From NCBI GenBank assembly GCA_025055355.1, contig JANWYM010000132.1:1-9174 (forward strand): 9,174 bases of DNA. Direction: 5' to 3'. The position numbers were made by a program, and so were the translations under genes. The DNA comes from Abditibacteriales bacterium (GTDB lineage: Bacteria > Armatimonadota > Abditibacteriia > Abditibacteriales > JANWYM01). The notes below the pieces were generated by a model that saw only the letters and a program-made list of their open reading frames with translations, was not told where the DNA came from and made no database searches. Shown here in pieces: positions 1-7,017 of the stretch (positions within the stretch are counted from its first letter, which is position 1; each line of letters begins with the position of its first letter).

Positions 1-1
1 A

Positions 2-619
2 GAGTATGTGCTTGAAATCGTCGCGGTGAAGGGGAAGAGCGTCGTCGTTGAACCACGCAGGGGCGGGGCGTCCCTGCCAGCTCTTGCGGCGTCGCGGGAG
101 GCGTCGCTGCACCTGACGGTAGCGCAAGCGATTCCCAAGGGGCAGAAGATGGACCTGATCGTGCAGAAGTGCGTGGAGTTGGGCGTGGGGCGCATCGTGC
201 CGATGGTGACGGGGCGAACCGTCGTGCATCTGGAGGAGAAGGAAGCCGCCCGGCAACACCGCTGGCAGAAAATTGCTGAGGAAGCCGCCGCGCAATGTGG
301 TAGAACGCAAGTGCCAGAGGTCACCGCGCCGCAGACGCTGACCGAGGCGTTGGGGATGTGCGCGGAAGTGGACGCCTGCCTGCTGCTGGACGAGTCGGAG
401 CAGACGACGCGTCTGCGCGACGCGCTCAACGCGTTGCCACCGGTGAAACACATCGCGCTACTGGTCGGACCCGAAGGGGGATTTTCGCCCTCGGAAGTCC
501 AGACGGCGCACCGCTACGGGGCGCAGTCCGTCTCGCTCGGACCGCGAATCCTGCGCACCGAAACGGCGGCGCTGGTGACGGCGGCTTTGATTCTGTATCA
601 CTACGAGGATTTGGGATGA
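2..619 (+). CDS. rsmE: 16S rRNA (uracil-1498-N3)-methyltransferase RsmE, 5'-truncated by window edge
   Basis: RsmE family members methylate N3 of U1498 in 16S rRNA, using S-adenosylmethionine, in the cytoplasm. The frame is open to the left edge. A GTG at 8 could be read as a start, but the first visible residues (EYVLEIVAVKGKSVVVEP) match the middle of the N-terminal PUA-like domain, so roughly 40-50 residues lie outside the window. Numbering from the GTG at 8, the SPOUT domain shows AQAIPKGQKMDLIVQKCVELG near 40-60, RWQKIAEEAAAQCGR near 84-98, the cofactor-loop motif LLVGPEGGFSPSEV near 151-164, and the knot motif LGPRILRTETAAL near 177-189. The C-terminus is complete and ends at TGA. The next gene's ATG overlaps this stop (ATGA), implying coupled translation. 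Assignment is firm because the two C-terminal motifs are diagnostic of this SPOUT family. Confidence 0.95.
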   Translation, partial: EYVLEIVAVKGKSVVVEPRRGGASLPALAASREASLHLTVAQAIPKGQKMDLIVQKCVELGVGRIVPMVTGRTVVHLEEKEAARQHRWQKIAEEAAAQCGRTQVPEVTAPQTLTEALGMCAEVDACLLLDESEQTTRLRDALNALPPVKHIALLVGPEGGFSPSEVQTAHRYGAQSVSLGPRILRTETAALVTAALILYHYEDLG

Positions 620-3603
620 AGCGACGGGACATCACGTTACACGTTGCACGTTGGAACGTTGGCACGTTATACGTTATCGCGTTTTATGTTCTCGCCTCTC
701 CCCTTCTGGCAGAGGACGAATTCCAACCTACATCTATCTCAGCGCAAAACTGGACGGCAACGACAACTGCCGATAACGGTGTGCGGGTGGCATATCGCGG
801 CGTGCCGATTGTGAGCGGGACGCGGTTCATGCTGCGCGACCTTGCTGGGCGGCACGTGCTATTTGCCTCCGCCAACTCTGCACCCGCCGTGCAAGCCCAC
901 GCGGATGAGTTGCGGCTGTCCTTTGAAAGCAAAGGGCAGTTAGCAAACGGGAGCGAGTGGCAGTGCCGCGTGACGCAGCGGGTCACGCTATTGGACGGGG
1001 AGCGGGTGCGGGTTGCCAGCCACATCGTTTACACGGGCTCCACGCCGCTGCGGCTGGGCAACAGTGGGCTATGGCTCTCGGCGAACCTCCTCAAAGGCTG
1101 CGTGTGGCGCGCCCGCACGCCGCGCGGGGTGCGGCACGGCACGCTGCCGCTGCAGCCCGACCTGCGCCGCATCAGCACGGACGACTTTCGCGCCGCCGTG
1201 AAACGCGCCTACGTGCGCTCGCGGTTGGGCGACTTCATCTTCACCGTCGGCGGCAACTGCGGCTCGCTCAACTTCTCCGACGCGCGGCGCGGGAACGTCG
1301 AAGACCCGAACTACTCGGCGGTGTTCTGGCTGGGCATCAATAACGTGCGCTTGTCGCCGGGCGCGAGCAAGTGGTGGGAAGTGGTCATAGAGCTAAAGGA
1401 AAACGCCGGGCAACTCGTGCGCCCCATTTCGGAGGTCAATGAGGCCTATCAACGTGCCAACCTGCCAACGTTCCAACGTGCCAACATATCATTGCTGGAC
1501 GTGCCCGATGCCACCACGCCGGTGGAGGAGCCGATCGTCATCGTCCCGCGCCCGCAGGTCTACGAGGCGGGGGAGGCGGATTTTCCGCTGCGACCCGACA
1601 CGCGGATTCTTATCGCGGACAGCTCGCCCCCGGAGGAGCAACGCATCGCTCACTACTTGGCGAAGGAACTACGCCGCCTGGGAGAAGGAGGCTCCCGCCG
1701 ACTGAATTTATCTGTGTCGGCGTGGCGGGGAGAGAGTCTGCCGGAGAACGTGATATTCGTGGGCGGCTACGGCAGGGTAGCGCGCGCAGGGGGGGGAAGT
1801 GTACGCCTCGTGGCAGACGAAACGCCGCCGCGCGCCGACACGAACCGCGCGGACAGCGCGCCGTCGGGCAGTTACGTTCTGCGTGCCGATGACAAGCGGG
1901 TCGTGGTCTCTGGGGTCGACGCGCGCGGGACGTTTTACGGCGTGCAGACGTTACTGCAGATGGTCAAAACGCGAGCGGACGGGCAGCGCGTCATTCAAGG
2001 TGCGCAGATACGCGACTACCCCGACTTCCCGTTTCGCGGCGTTCATCTGCACGCCGACAAGGACACGCTGCCGTGGGTGACGCAACTGATTGAGAAGGTG
2101 TTCAGTCGGCTCAAAATCACCCACATCGTCCTCGAATGTCAATACGCCCGTTGGGACAGCCACCCCGAACTCGCGCCCGCGTGGGCGATGTCCAAAGACG
2201 ACATGCGCCAACTTAAAGAGGTGGCGGCAGCGCACTTCATTCAAATCATTCCGCTCATCCAATCCCTCGGTCACGCCGAGTGGATGTTCGCGCGCGGGCA
2301 GAACCTCGACCTTGCGGAAGACAAGCATGTGCCGTATGCGTGCTGTCCGTCGGAGCCGAAGGTTTACAACCTGCTGTTTGACGTTTACAAGGAAGCCATC
2401 GAGGTTTTCCAGCCCGAATACCTGCACGTCGGGTTGGACGAGGTTGGCAGTCGGGGGCGGTTCGGCGAGTGTCCGCGCTGCTTCGGCACGCCGATTCCCG
2501 ATTTGTTTCTCAACCACGTTTTGCGGCTCTACAATTTTCTGAAGGACAACAATGTGAAGATGATGATGTGGGGCGACATGCTGCTCCTGCGCGGCGAGGC
2601 GCGCGACGCGACGCACGGTGGACCGCCGATGCACACGGCGGCGGTGCGCCTCGCGCTCCCCAAAGACATCGTGATTTGCGACTGGCATTACGCACCTGCC
2701 TACGATTATCCCAGCGTGCGCCTGTTCCGCAGTTTGGGCTTTCCCGTCATCGGCGCGACGTGGCACAACCCCTACAACATTTACGCGTTCAGCCGCGCGG
2801 CGCAGCGGGCGGGAGCGATGGGGATGCTGCAGACAACGTGGGCGGGCTATCACGGCAACCGCAACGTCCTGCGCCGTGAACCTCAACAGGTGACCGCTTA
2901 TGTGCTGGCAGCGGAGCGGGCGTGGAACGCGCGCGGTTCCTACACGCTGCCCTACGCGCCGCGTCTATGGCTGCGGGAGGCGTTGATGGCACGCCCCGCT
3001 CCTCCTCCTACCACCCACAAGGGCTTTGTCCTTGACCTCGCGCCCCTGTGCAACATCGAATTAACGGATAACGGTCAGGCGGGGGGCTGGCTCAAGATGG
3101 GCGCGGGGAACGACTTGCGCCGCGTGCCGACAGGTCGGCAGCGGCTGCACGGCACGCTGTTTCAGATTCCCGCTGCCGAAGGTTCTTGGGGGGGACGTGG
3201 CATCCTGTTGCGCGGCGCTTACACGACGGGCGCGGCGTTCCCCGAATCTGTCATCCTTCCCATCCGCCGCCCCGCCCGCGCCCTCCGCTTCCTTCACACC
3301 TGCGCGTGGCAGGTCTCGCCCGGCACAAAAGTCGGCGTCTATGAAATTCACTTCGCCGACGGCACAAAGGAAGAAGTCGAACTCGTCTACGGCGACAACA
3401 TCGCCGCGTGGGACGACCCCGCCGCCGCTTACCATCCCGCCTCCTTATGGCATGGTCACACCCTCCGCGGCAACGCCGTGTCGCTGCAAACGACCCTCTG
3501 GGACAGCGGCGATGGGGCGAAGGAGATTGACCGCATCGTGTTCCGCACGACGCACTTCGAGGCGTCGCCGCTGTTGTTAGCGGTGACGGGCGTGGAAGAA
3601 TGA
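616..3603 (+). CDS. secreted family 20 glycoside hydrolase (beta-hexosaminidase-like), multidomain
   Basis: The 995-residue product is probably an exported exo-glycosidase of GH20, a family that removes terminal N-acetylhexosamine by substrate-assisted catalysis. The ATG at 616 is chosen because it is followed by a signal peptide (KRR, hydrophobic TLYVIAFYVLASPLL, cleavage near ALAE-like LLAEDE) and is preceded by GAGG at 605-608. Domains: an unrecognised beta-rich region about 36-275; a low-complexity linker 278-300; the GH20 N-terminal alpha/beta domain about 300-440, starting IVPRPQVYEAGE; the TIM-barrel core from FRGVHLHAD about 471 to about 790; and a C-terminal domain about 800-995 with GWLKMGAGNDLR and YEIHFADGTKEEVEL. 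Catalytic candidates are D608-E609 in HVGLDEV, with H553 in SLGHAEW and W742 in TTWAGYHG as substrate-pocket candidates. The motif reads GLDE rather than GGDE, so substrate preference is uncertain. Signal-peptide and linker codons coincide with octamer repeats. Confidence 0.88.
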   Translation: MKRRDITLHVARWNVGTLYVIAFYVLASPLLAEDEFQPTSISAQNWTATTTADNGVRVAYRGVPIVSGTRFMLRDLAGRHVLFASANSAPAVQAHADELRLSFESKGQLANGSEWQCRVTQRVTLLDGERVRVASHIVYTGSTPLRLGNSGLWLSANLLKGCVWRARTPRGVRHGTLPLQPDLRRISTDDFRAAVKRAYVRSRLGDFIFTVGGNCGSLNFSDARRGNVEDPNYSAVFWLGINNVRLSPGASKWWEVVIELKENAGQLVRPISEVNEAYQRANLPTFQRANISLLDVPDATTPVEEPIVIVPRPQVYEAGEADFPLRPDTRILIADSSPPEEQRIAHYLAKELRRLGEGGSRRLNLSVSAWRGESLPENVIFVGGYGRVARAGGGSVRLVADETPPRADTNRADSAPSGSYVLRADDKRVVVSGVDARGTFYGVQTLLQMVKTRADGQRVIQGAQIRDYPDFPFRGVHLHADKDTLPWVTQLIEKVFSRLKITHIVLECQYARWDSHPELAPAWAMSKDDMRQLKEVAAAHFIQIIPLIQSLGHAEWMFARGQNLDLAEDKHVPYACCPSEPKVYNLLFDVYKEAIEVFQPEYLHVGLDEVGSRGRFGECPRCFGTPIPDLFLNHVLRLYNFLKDNNVKMMMWGDMLLLRGEARDATHGGPPMHTAAVRLALPKDIVICDWHYAPAYDYPSVRLFRSLGFPVIGATWHNPYNIYAFSRAAQRAGAMGMLQTTWAGYHGNRNVLRREPQQVTAYVLAAERAWNARGSYTLPYAPRLWLREALMARPAPPPTTHKGFVLDLAPLCNIELTDNGQAGGWLKMGAGNDLRRVPTGRQRLHGTLFQIPAAEGSWGGRGILLRGAYTTGAAFPESVILPIRRPARALRFLHTCAWQVSPGTKVGVYEIHFADGTKEEVELVYGDNIAAWDDPAAAYHPASLWHGHTLRGNAVSLQTTLWDSGDGAKEIDRIVFRTTHFEASPLLLAVTGVEE
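633..675 (-). repeat. octanucleotide repeat tract, locus 1 (inside signal-peptide codons)
   Basis: Read on the minus strand, this tract is a run of 7-8 base units, including AACGTGCC and AACGTTCC next to AACGTAT and AACGTG variants. It belongs to the same family as the tracts at 1451-1485 and 7423-7503. It lies in the coding sequence of the GH20 gene and encodes residues about 6-20 of the signal peptide, so its length affects the export signal directly. The 7-base units show that it has drifted from strict period 8. Confidence 0.8.
1451..1485 (+). repeat. octanucleotide repeat tract, locus 2 (inside GH20 inter-domain linker)
   Basis: Four contiguous units are visible: AACGTGCC, AACCTGCC, AACGTTCC, AACGTGCC, followed by a partial AAC. 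They encode residues about 279-291 (QRANLPTFQRANI) at the junction between the N-terminal accessory region and the GH20 module. Three units equal 24 bases, so expansion or loss of three units keeps frame. The same units occur in non-coding DNA at 7423-7503, which argues that the tract is a repeat element and not a conserved protein sequence. Confidence 0.88.
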
Positions 3604-3604
3604 G

Positions 3605-3663
3605 GGACCACGGGACTCCGAGACCCCAGGATTGCAGAACTACGGACAACGGGTCAGTGGTCC
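3605..3663 (+). repeat. degenerate period-8 tract of a second family, bounded by a 7-bp inverted repeat
   Basis: Directly after the glycosidase stop, the sequence reads in 8-base steps: GGACCACG, GGACTCCG, AGACCCCA, GGATTGCA, GAACTACG, then drifts. The first unit begins GGACCAC (3605-3611) and the tract ends GTGGTCC (3657-3663), a 7-bp inverted repeat with a 45-base spacer. The units differ from the AACGTKCY family. It could act as a weak 3' hairpin for the plus-strand genes, but there is no T-run, so no terminator is called. Confidence 0.5.
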
Positions 3664-3818
3664 TGCGATCATAGGGCATCCTTAACCACTCGCCAAGTAA
3701 TGGACCAAGGGAGGGCTGGCGGGGACGCACCGCCCCTACACTCACCGACAGCGGATTTTCCGTCGGGGCGCGACGGGCGGTGTTGCGACGAAACGCAAAA
3801 GTTGAGTTATAAGGAACA
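3664..3818. other. convergent intergenic region with two GC hairpins
   Basis: This is the rest of the gap between the convergent GH20 and ilvD stops. It has no credible gene. GGCGG (3718-3722) pairs with CCGCC (3730-3734), and the sequence continues CCCTACA, in the style of short interspersed palindromes seen in many bacterial genomes. CCGTCG (3760-3765) pairs with CGACGG (3771-3776) around a 5-base loop. Either could help end transcription from one side, but neither has a clear T-run on the right strand. Confidence 0.45.
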
Positions 3819-5492
3819 CTACCCCGTCACCGCGCCCTCTGACGCCGAGGAGACCAGCCGCGCGTATTTCGCCATCACGCCACTGGTGTAGCGCGGAGGG
3901 GGAGGCGTCCAGTCCTTGAGGCGGGCTTGGATTTCTTCGTCGGACAGTTCCACGTCGAGGCAACGGTGGGGGATGTCGAGGACGATAATGTCGCCGTCGC
4001 GCAGGGCAGCAATCGGTCCGCCGACAATCGCTTCAGGGGCGACGTGCCCGACCATGAACCCATGCGTGGCGCCGGAGAAACGCCCATCGGTGATAAGTGC
4101 CACTTTGTCGCCCAATCCTGCGCCTTGAATCGCACCGGTGACCCCAAGCATCTCCCGCATGCCCGGTCCGCCTTTGGGTCCTTCGTAGCGGATGACGACA
4201 ACGTCGTTGGGCTTAATCTCCCCCCGCAGCACAGCGGACATGGCGTCCTCCTCGCGGTCGAACACGCGGGCGGGTCCGCGATGGATTTTATCCTCCTTGC
4301 CCGCGATTTTCAGCACGCAGCCTTCGGGGGCGAGGTTGCCGCGCAGAATGGCCAAGCCGCCGTGCGGCGAGAGTGGGTTGGATAGCGGACGAATGACCCT
4401 CTGCCCTGGCGTTTCTTGCGCGGCCCGCGCCTCTTCGCCGAGGGTGCGCCCGGTGACGGTCATTTCGTCGGCGTGCAGGACGCCCGCCTCCAACAGCCGC
4501 TGCGCCAGCACGCCGACGCCCCCTGCGCGGTAAACGTCGTTGGCGACGTATTGGCCCCACGGCTTCATATCCGCCAGCAGCGGCGTGCGGCGGCTGATGG
4601 TATCAAAGTCGTCAATGTTCAAGGCGATGCCCACCGTGCGGGCAATCGCCAATAGATGCAGCACGCCGTTGGTCGAGCCCCCTGTCGCTGCAATCGAAGC
4701 AATCGCGTTTTCGATGGCGTTGCGCGTGATAATCTGGCGGGGGCGGATGCCCTTATGCAGCAGTGCCACCGCCAACTGTCCGCAGCGGAAGGCGACCTCC
4801 TCCTTTTCCGGCAGCGGCGCGGGGACCATGCTGCTGCCCATCGGCGATATACCCATCATTTCAAAGGCGGTCGCCATCGTGTTGGCGGTGAACTGCCCGC
4901 CGCACGCCCCCGCGCCGGGGCAGGCTTTGCCCTCGAGGTCGCGCAGGTCCTCAGGCGTCATCAACCCTGCCGCACACGCGCCCACCGCCTCGAAGACATC
5001 TTGAATCGTCACGTCGCGCCCGCGAAACCGCCCGGGCAGAATCGGTCCGCTGTAAAGCATCAAGCCGGGAATGTCCAGCCGCGCCAACGCCATGACCGTG
5101 CCGGGGATCGTCTTGTCGCAGCCGGAGAGGCAGACCAGCCCGTCAAACAGATGCCCCCGTGCGACCAGTTCGATGGAATCAGCAATGACCTCGCGGCTGA
5201 TGAGCGACGCCTTCATCCCCTCCGTCCCCATCGCCACGCCGTCGGAAACGGAAATGGTGTTGAACTCCATCGGCGTCCCGCCCGCCGCGCGGATGCCTTC
5301 TTTGACTTTCTCCGCCAGATGCCGATGGTTGTAGTTGCAGGGCATCGTCTCAATCCAGCAGTGCGCTACGCCGATGAGCGGACGCGATAAATCCTCATCC
5401 GTAAAGCCAATTGCCTTGAGCATTGCCCGCGCTGGTGCGCGGTCGGGTCCGTCCAGCAAAATACGGCTGTTGTGTCGGGGGTCGAAACTCAT
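3819..5492 (-). CDS. ilvD: dihydroxy-acid dehydratase
   Basis: IlvD dehydrates 2,3-dihydroxy-isovalerate and 2,3-dihydroxy-3-methylvalerate to the 2-keto acid precursors of valine, leucine and isoleucine, in the cytoplasm. The 557 residues match the usual length. The three iron-sulfur cysteines are C52 (ETMPCNYNH), C125 (LSGCDKTIPG) and C197 (GAGACGGQFTANTMA). D84 (SVSDGVAMG) and D126-K127 fit the metal-binding and carbamylated-lysine positions of the IlvD/Edd family, and the C-terminal DGRFSGATHG carries the likely catalytic serine. The ATG at 5492 is preferred over one 24 bases upstream because AAGGAG lies 6 bases before it and MSFDPRHNSR is the family-like start. The paralogous phosphogluconate dehydratase (Edd) is less likely given the overall sequence style. 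No other ilv or leu gene is adjacent. Its leader contains a perfect palindrome and a long inverted repeat. Confidence 0.96.
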   Translation of the reverse strand: MSFDPRHNSRILLDGPDRAPARAMLKAIGFTDEDLSRPLIGVAHCWIETMPCNYNHRHLAEKVKEGIRAAGGTPMEFNTISVSDGVAMGTEGMKASLISREVIADSIELVARGHLFDGLVCLSGCDKTIPGTVMALARLDIPGLMLYSGPILPGRFRGRDVTIQDVFEAVGACAAGLMTPEDLRDLEGKACPGAGACGGQFTANTMATAFEMMGISPMGSSMVPAPLPEKEEVAFRCGQLAVALLHKGIRPRQIITRNAIENAIASIAATGGSTNGVLHLLAIARTVGIALNIDDFDTISRRTPLLADMKPWGQYVANDVYRAGGVGVLAQRLLEAGVLHADEMTVTGRTLGEEARAAQETPGQRVIRPLSNPLSPHGGLAILRGNLAPEGCVLKIAGKEDKIHRGPARVFDREEDAMSAVLRGEIKPNDVVVIRYEGPKGGPGMREMLGVTGAIQGAGLGDKVALITDGRFSGATHGFMVGHVAPEAIVGGPIAALRDGDIIVLDIPHRCLDVELSDEEIQARLKDWTPPPPRYTSGVMAKYARLVSSASEGAVTG

Positions 5493-5498
5493 GTCAGT

Positions 5499-5504
5499 CT
5501 CCTT
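5499..5504 (-). promoter_or_regulatory. Shine-Dalgarno site fixing the ilvD start
   Basis: Minus-strand AAGGAG sits 6 bases before the ATG at 5492. The alternative upstream ATG at 5516 has no comparable site, so this decides the start. Confidence 0.85.
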
Positions 5505-5540
5505 GCAAAAGGGCACTCAGGGGAAAAAGGGAATCGCTCC

Positions 5541-5560
5541 TGCCCCGACGCGTCGGGGCA
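5541..5560. repeat. perfect 20-bp palindrome in the ilvD leader
   Basis: TGCCCCGACGCGTCGGGGCA is identical to its reverse complement with no spacer. It lies about 50 bases upstream of the ilvD ATG, between the Shine-Dalgarno site and a larger inverted repeat. It could be an operator for a dimeric regulator, an interspersed palindromic repeat, or an RNA hairpin. A related GTCGGGGC word occurs at 3762-3769. Confidence 0.85.
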
Positions 5561-5573
5561 CCACGCCGTATGA

Positions 5574-5651
5574 AAATCGTCGTCGTCCTCATCCTCGTCG
5601 TCGGTCGTTTGTGAGTTGCGAGGACGAGGACGACGAGGACGACGACGATTT
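5574..5651. repeat. long GTC/GAC inverted repeat between the transporter gene and ilvD
   Basis: The left arm AAATCGTCGTCGTCCTC (5574-5590) is the exact reverse complement of 5635-5651. With a 3-base bulge, pairing can continue inward through CTCGTC (5594-5599) against GACGAG, so the stem is longer than the perfect 17 bp. Both arms are made of GTC/GAC-type triplets. It lies 3' of the transporter stop and 5' of ilvD on the minus strand, where the distal arm runs into ATTTT. It may serve as a weak terminator for the upstream genes or as an attenuator-like leader element for ilvD. Confidence 0.8.
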
Positions 5652-5667
5652 GCGGAGGAGAAACAAT

Positions 5668-6543
5668 TCAGTTCCTTATTGTTCCCCTCAGTTCCCTTGC
5701 ATCTGACAACTCCGAAACCAAAACACCCGTGACAATCAACGCGGCGCCTGCCATCCCCCACTTGCCCAGCAGTTCGCCCAACAAAACGAAGGCGAACGCG
5801 GCGGCGAAGACGGGTTCCAGCGCGTAGATGACGACGGCACGGGTGGGCGTTGTATCCCTTTGAAAGCGCGTTTGCAGGTAGGTTGCCAGCCCCGTCGCCA
5901 CAGCACCTAAGTATAACACAACCGCGATGAGTTTGCCTGTCACAACCAATTGAGGCGTTTCAAATGGCAGCAGCACAAAGCCGATAAAAGCGGTGCAGAG
6001 AATCTGCAGGAACGTCAGTTGCAGCACGTTTTCGTTCCGCGTGAACAGGTCCACGTAAACGATATAAACGCCGAAGAGGAAGGAGGCAAGGAGCGTGAGG
6101 GCGTCTCCGACGTTGAAGCCAGCGCCGCTGGGCGAGGTCAGCAAATACAACCCCACGGCGACAATCACGATGCCGACAACGTTGCCCCTCCTCGGGGGGC
6201 GGTGTTCGATGACGAGCTGGATAAGCGGCGTGAACACGACGCACAGCCCGGTGATGAAGCCCGATTTGGATGCGGTGGTGTAGCGCAAGCCCAGCGTTTG
6301 CAACGCGAGCGCGGTGCCGAACATCAACCCCAACCAAACACCCTTGTGGAGTGTGGACGGCGCAACGTTTCGCAACCGACGGAAGAACAACAGCGCAAAC
6401 ATCAGCGCGCCGACGCTGAACCGCGCGGCGAGCAGAGTGAACGGCGAGGTGTCATGCAGCGCCATTTTGTTGAGGGCGAAGGTGCTGCCCCATATCAGGG
6501 TGAGAACGACAAGGAGGAGTTCCGATTGGGTTCGTTGGGTCAT
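5668..6543 (-). CDS. EamA-type (drug/metabolite superfamily) membrane transporter
   Basis: This 291-residue inner-membrane protein has about ten hydrophobic segments arranged as two similar halves, about 7-137 and 147-281, which is the EamA/DMT architecture. Family marks visible are the N-terminal LTLIWGSTFALNKMAL, TTASKSGFITGLCVVFTPL in the middle of half one, and the second-half signature VVIYALEPVFAAAFAFVLLGELL. Relatives export metabolites or amino acids, but nothing here fixes the substrate. Its ATG lies 7 bp after the stop of the preceding membrane-protein gene, with no clear Shine-Dalgarno site, which suggests translational coupling. ilvD follows after about 175 bases, so a branched-chain amino acid link is conceivable but unproved. 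Confidence 0.92.
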   Translation of the reverse strand: MTQRTQSELLLVVLTLIWGSTFALNKMALHDTSPFTLLAARFSVGALMFALLFFRRLRNVAPSTLHKGVWLGLMFGTALALQTLGLRYTTASKSGFITGLCVVFTPLIQLVIEHRPPRRGNVVGIVIVAVGLYLLTSPSGAGFNVGDALTLLASFLFGVYIVYVDLFTRNENVLQLTFLQILCTAFIGFVLLPFETPQLVVTGKLIAVVLYLGAVATGLATYLQTRFQRDTTPTRAVVIYALEPVFAAAFAFVLLGELLGKWGMAGAALIVTGVLVSELSDARELRGTIRN

Positions 6544-6550
6544 CGGTTGC

Positions 6551-7006
6551 TTAGGGCGATATTGCCACGAAACTTTTGCTCAACGCGCGCACCACCACCC
6601 ATGCCAGAAACGCCACACTGCCGACCGCCGCGCCCACCAGCCCGGCTATGCGCTGTCCCTCCTCGTCATCGGTGCAGGCGTAGAGCCCCATACCTGTCGC
6701 CACCATGCACACCCATGGCATGATTCTCGTGACCCACGTCATCCACGGCGGGATGATCATTGGCGATTTATCTATCGCCCCCGGCTCCGAGGGTTGAGAG
6801 ATATAGGAGAGGAATATCCATAGCGGGGCAATGACGGCAAGGAGCAGGCACACAACGCTGAACGCGACAGCCATCGTCCCCCGTGACACACCAATTTCCC
6901 GCCGCGTCCAGCGACGGTGGGCAAGTGGCTCTCGGTGTGCGTCCACGGGGGCATATCGAGAGTCAGCCTCTTCTTCGCCCTTATCGGAAGGGATATATTG
7001 AATCAC
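6551..7006 (-). CDS. hypothetical three-helix membrane protein
   Basis: I do not recognise this 151-residue protein. It has a charged, probably cytoplasmic N-terminus about 1-43 (KGEEEADSRY, HRRWTRREIG), then hydrophobic segments about 45-69, 91-110 and 120-141, with a proline-rich stretch before the second and an acidic loop (CTDDEEGQ) between the second and third. The frame opens after a stop at 7040-7042 and the only upstream start is GTG at 7006, with a weak GAGAAG nearby. A later start such as the ATG for M45 would leave almost no N-terminal tail. It is 7 bp upstream of the EamA transporter on the same strand and probably shares its transcript, so an accessory role is possible. Confidence 0.65.
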   Translation of the reverse strand: MIQYIPSDKGEEEADSRYAPVDAHREPLAHRRWTRREIGVSRGTMAVAFSVVCLLLAVIAPLWIFLSYISQPSEPGAIDKSPMIIPPWMTWVTRIMPWVCMVATGMGLYACTDDEEGQRIAGLVGAAVGSVAFLAWVVVRALSKSFVAISP

Positions 7007-7017
7007 AGAAGGCTTCT

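Noticed and set aside
358..615. Upstream extension of the GH20 reading frame to a start at 358
   Set aside because: It overlaps the firmly identified rsmE gene in another frame, is Arg-rich shadow sequence, and would put the clear signal peptide in the middle of the protein.
1951..2886. 311-codon minus-strand open frame
   Set aside because: It is antisense to the GH20 catalytic core, which has intact motifs. Its composition (Arg, His, Val rich) is that of a GC-rich shadow frame.
3760..3776. Intrinsic terminator for ilvD at the small GC hairpin
   Set aside because: The stem is followed on the minus strand by GGAAAATC-type sequence with no U-run, so only a hairpin can be claimed.
4656..5390. 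244-codon plus-strand open frame
   Set aside because: It is antisense to ilvD, whose iron-sulfur motifs lie in this interval, and shows no domain-like pattern.
5493..5516. Longer ilvD start at 5516
   Set aside because: It lacks a ribosome binding site and would include the Shine-Dalgarno region of the better start at 5492.
5489..5761. Open frames across the GTC/GAC inverted repeat on both strands giving poly-acidic and poly-Arg peptides
   Set aside because: The acidic and basic runs are only the translation of the inverted repeat. There is no suitable ribosome binding site and they overlap ilvD and the transporter gene.
5950..6723. 257-codon plus-strand open frame
   Set aside because: It is antisense to the EamA transporter, charged and Arg/Gln rich as expected of the complement of membrane-protein codons.
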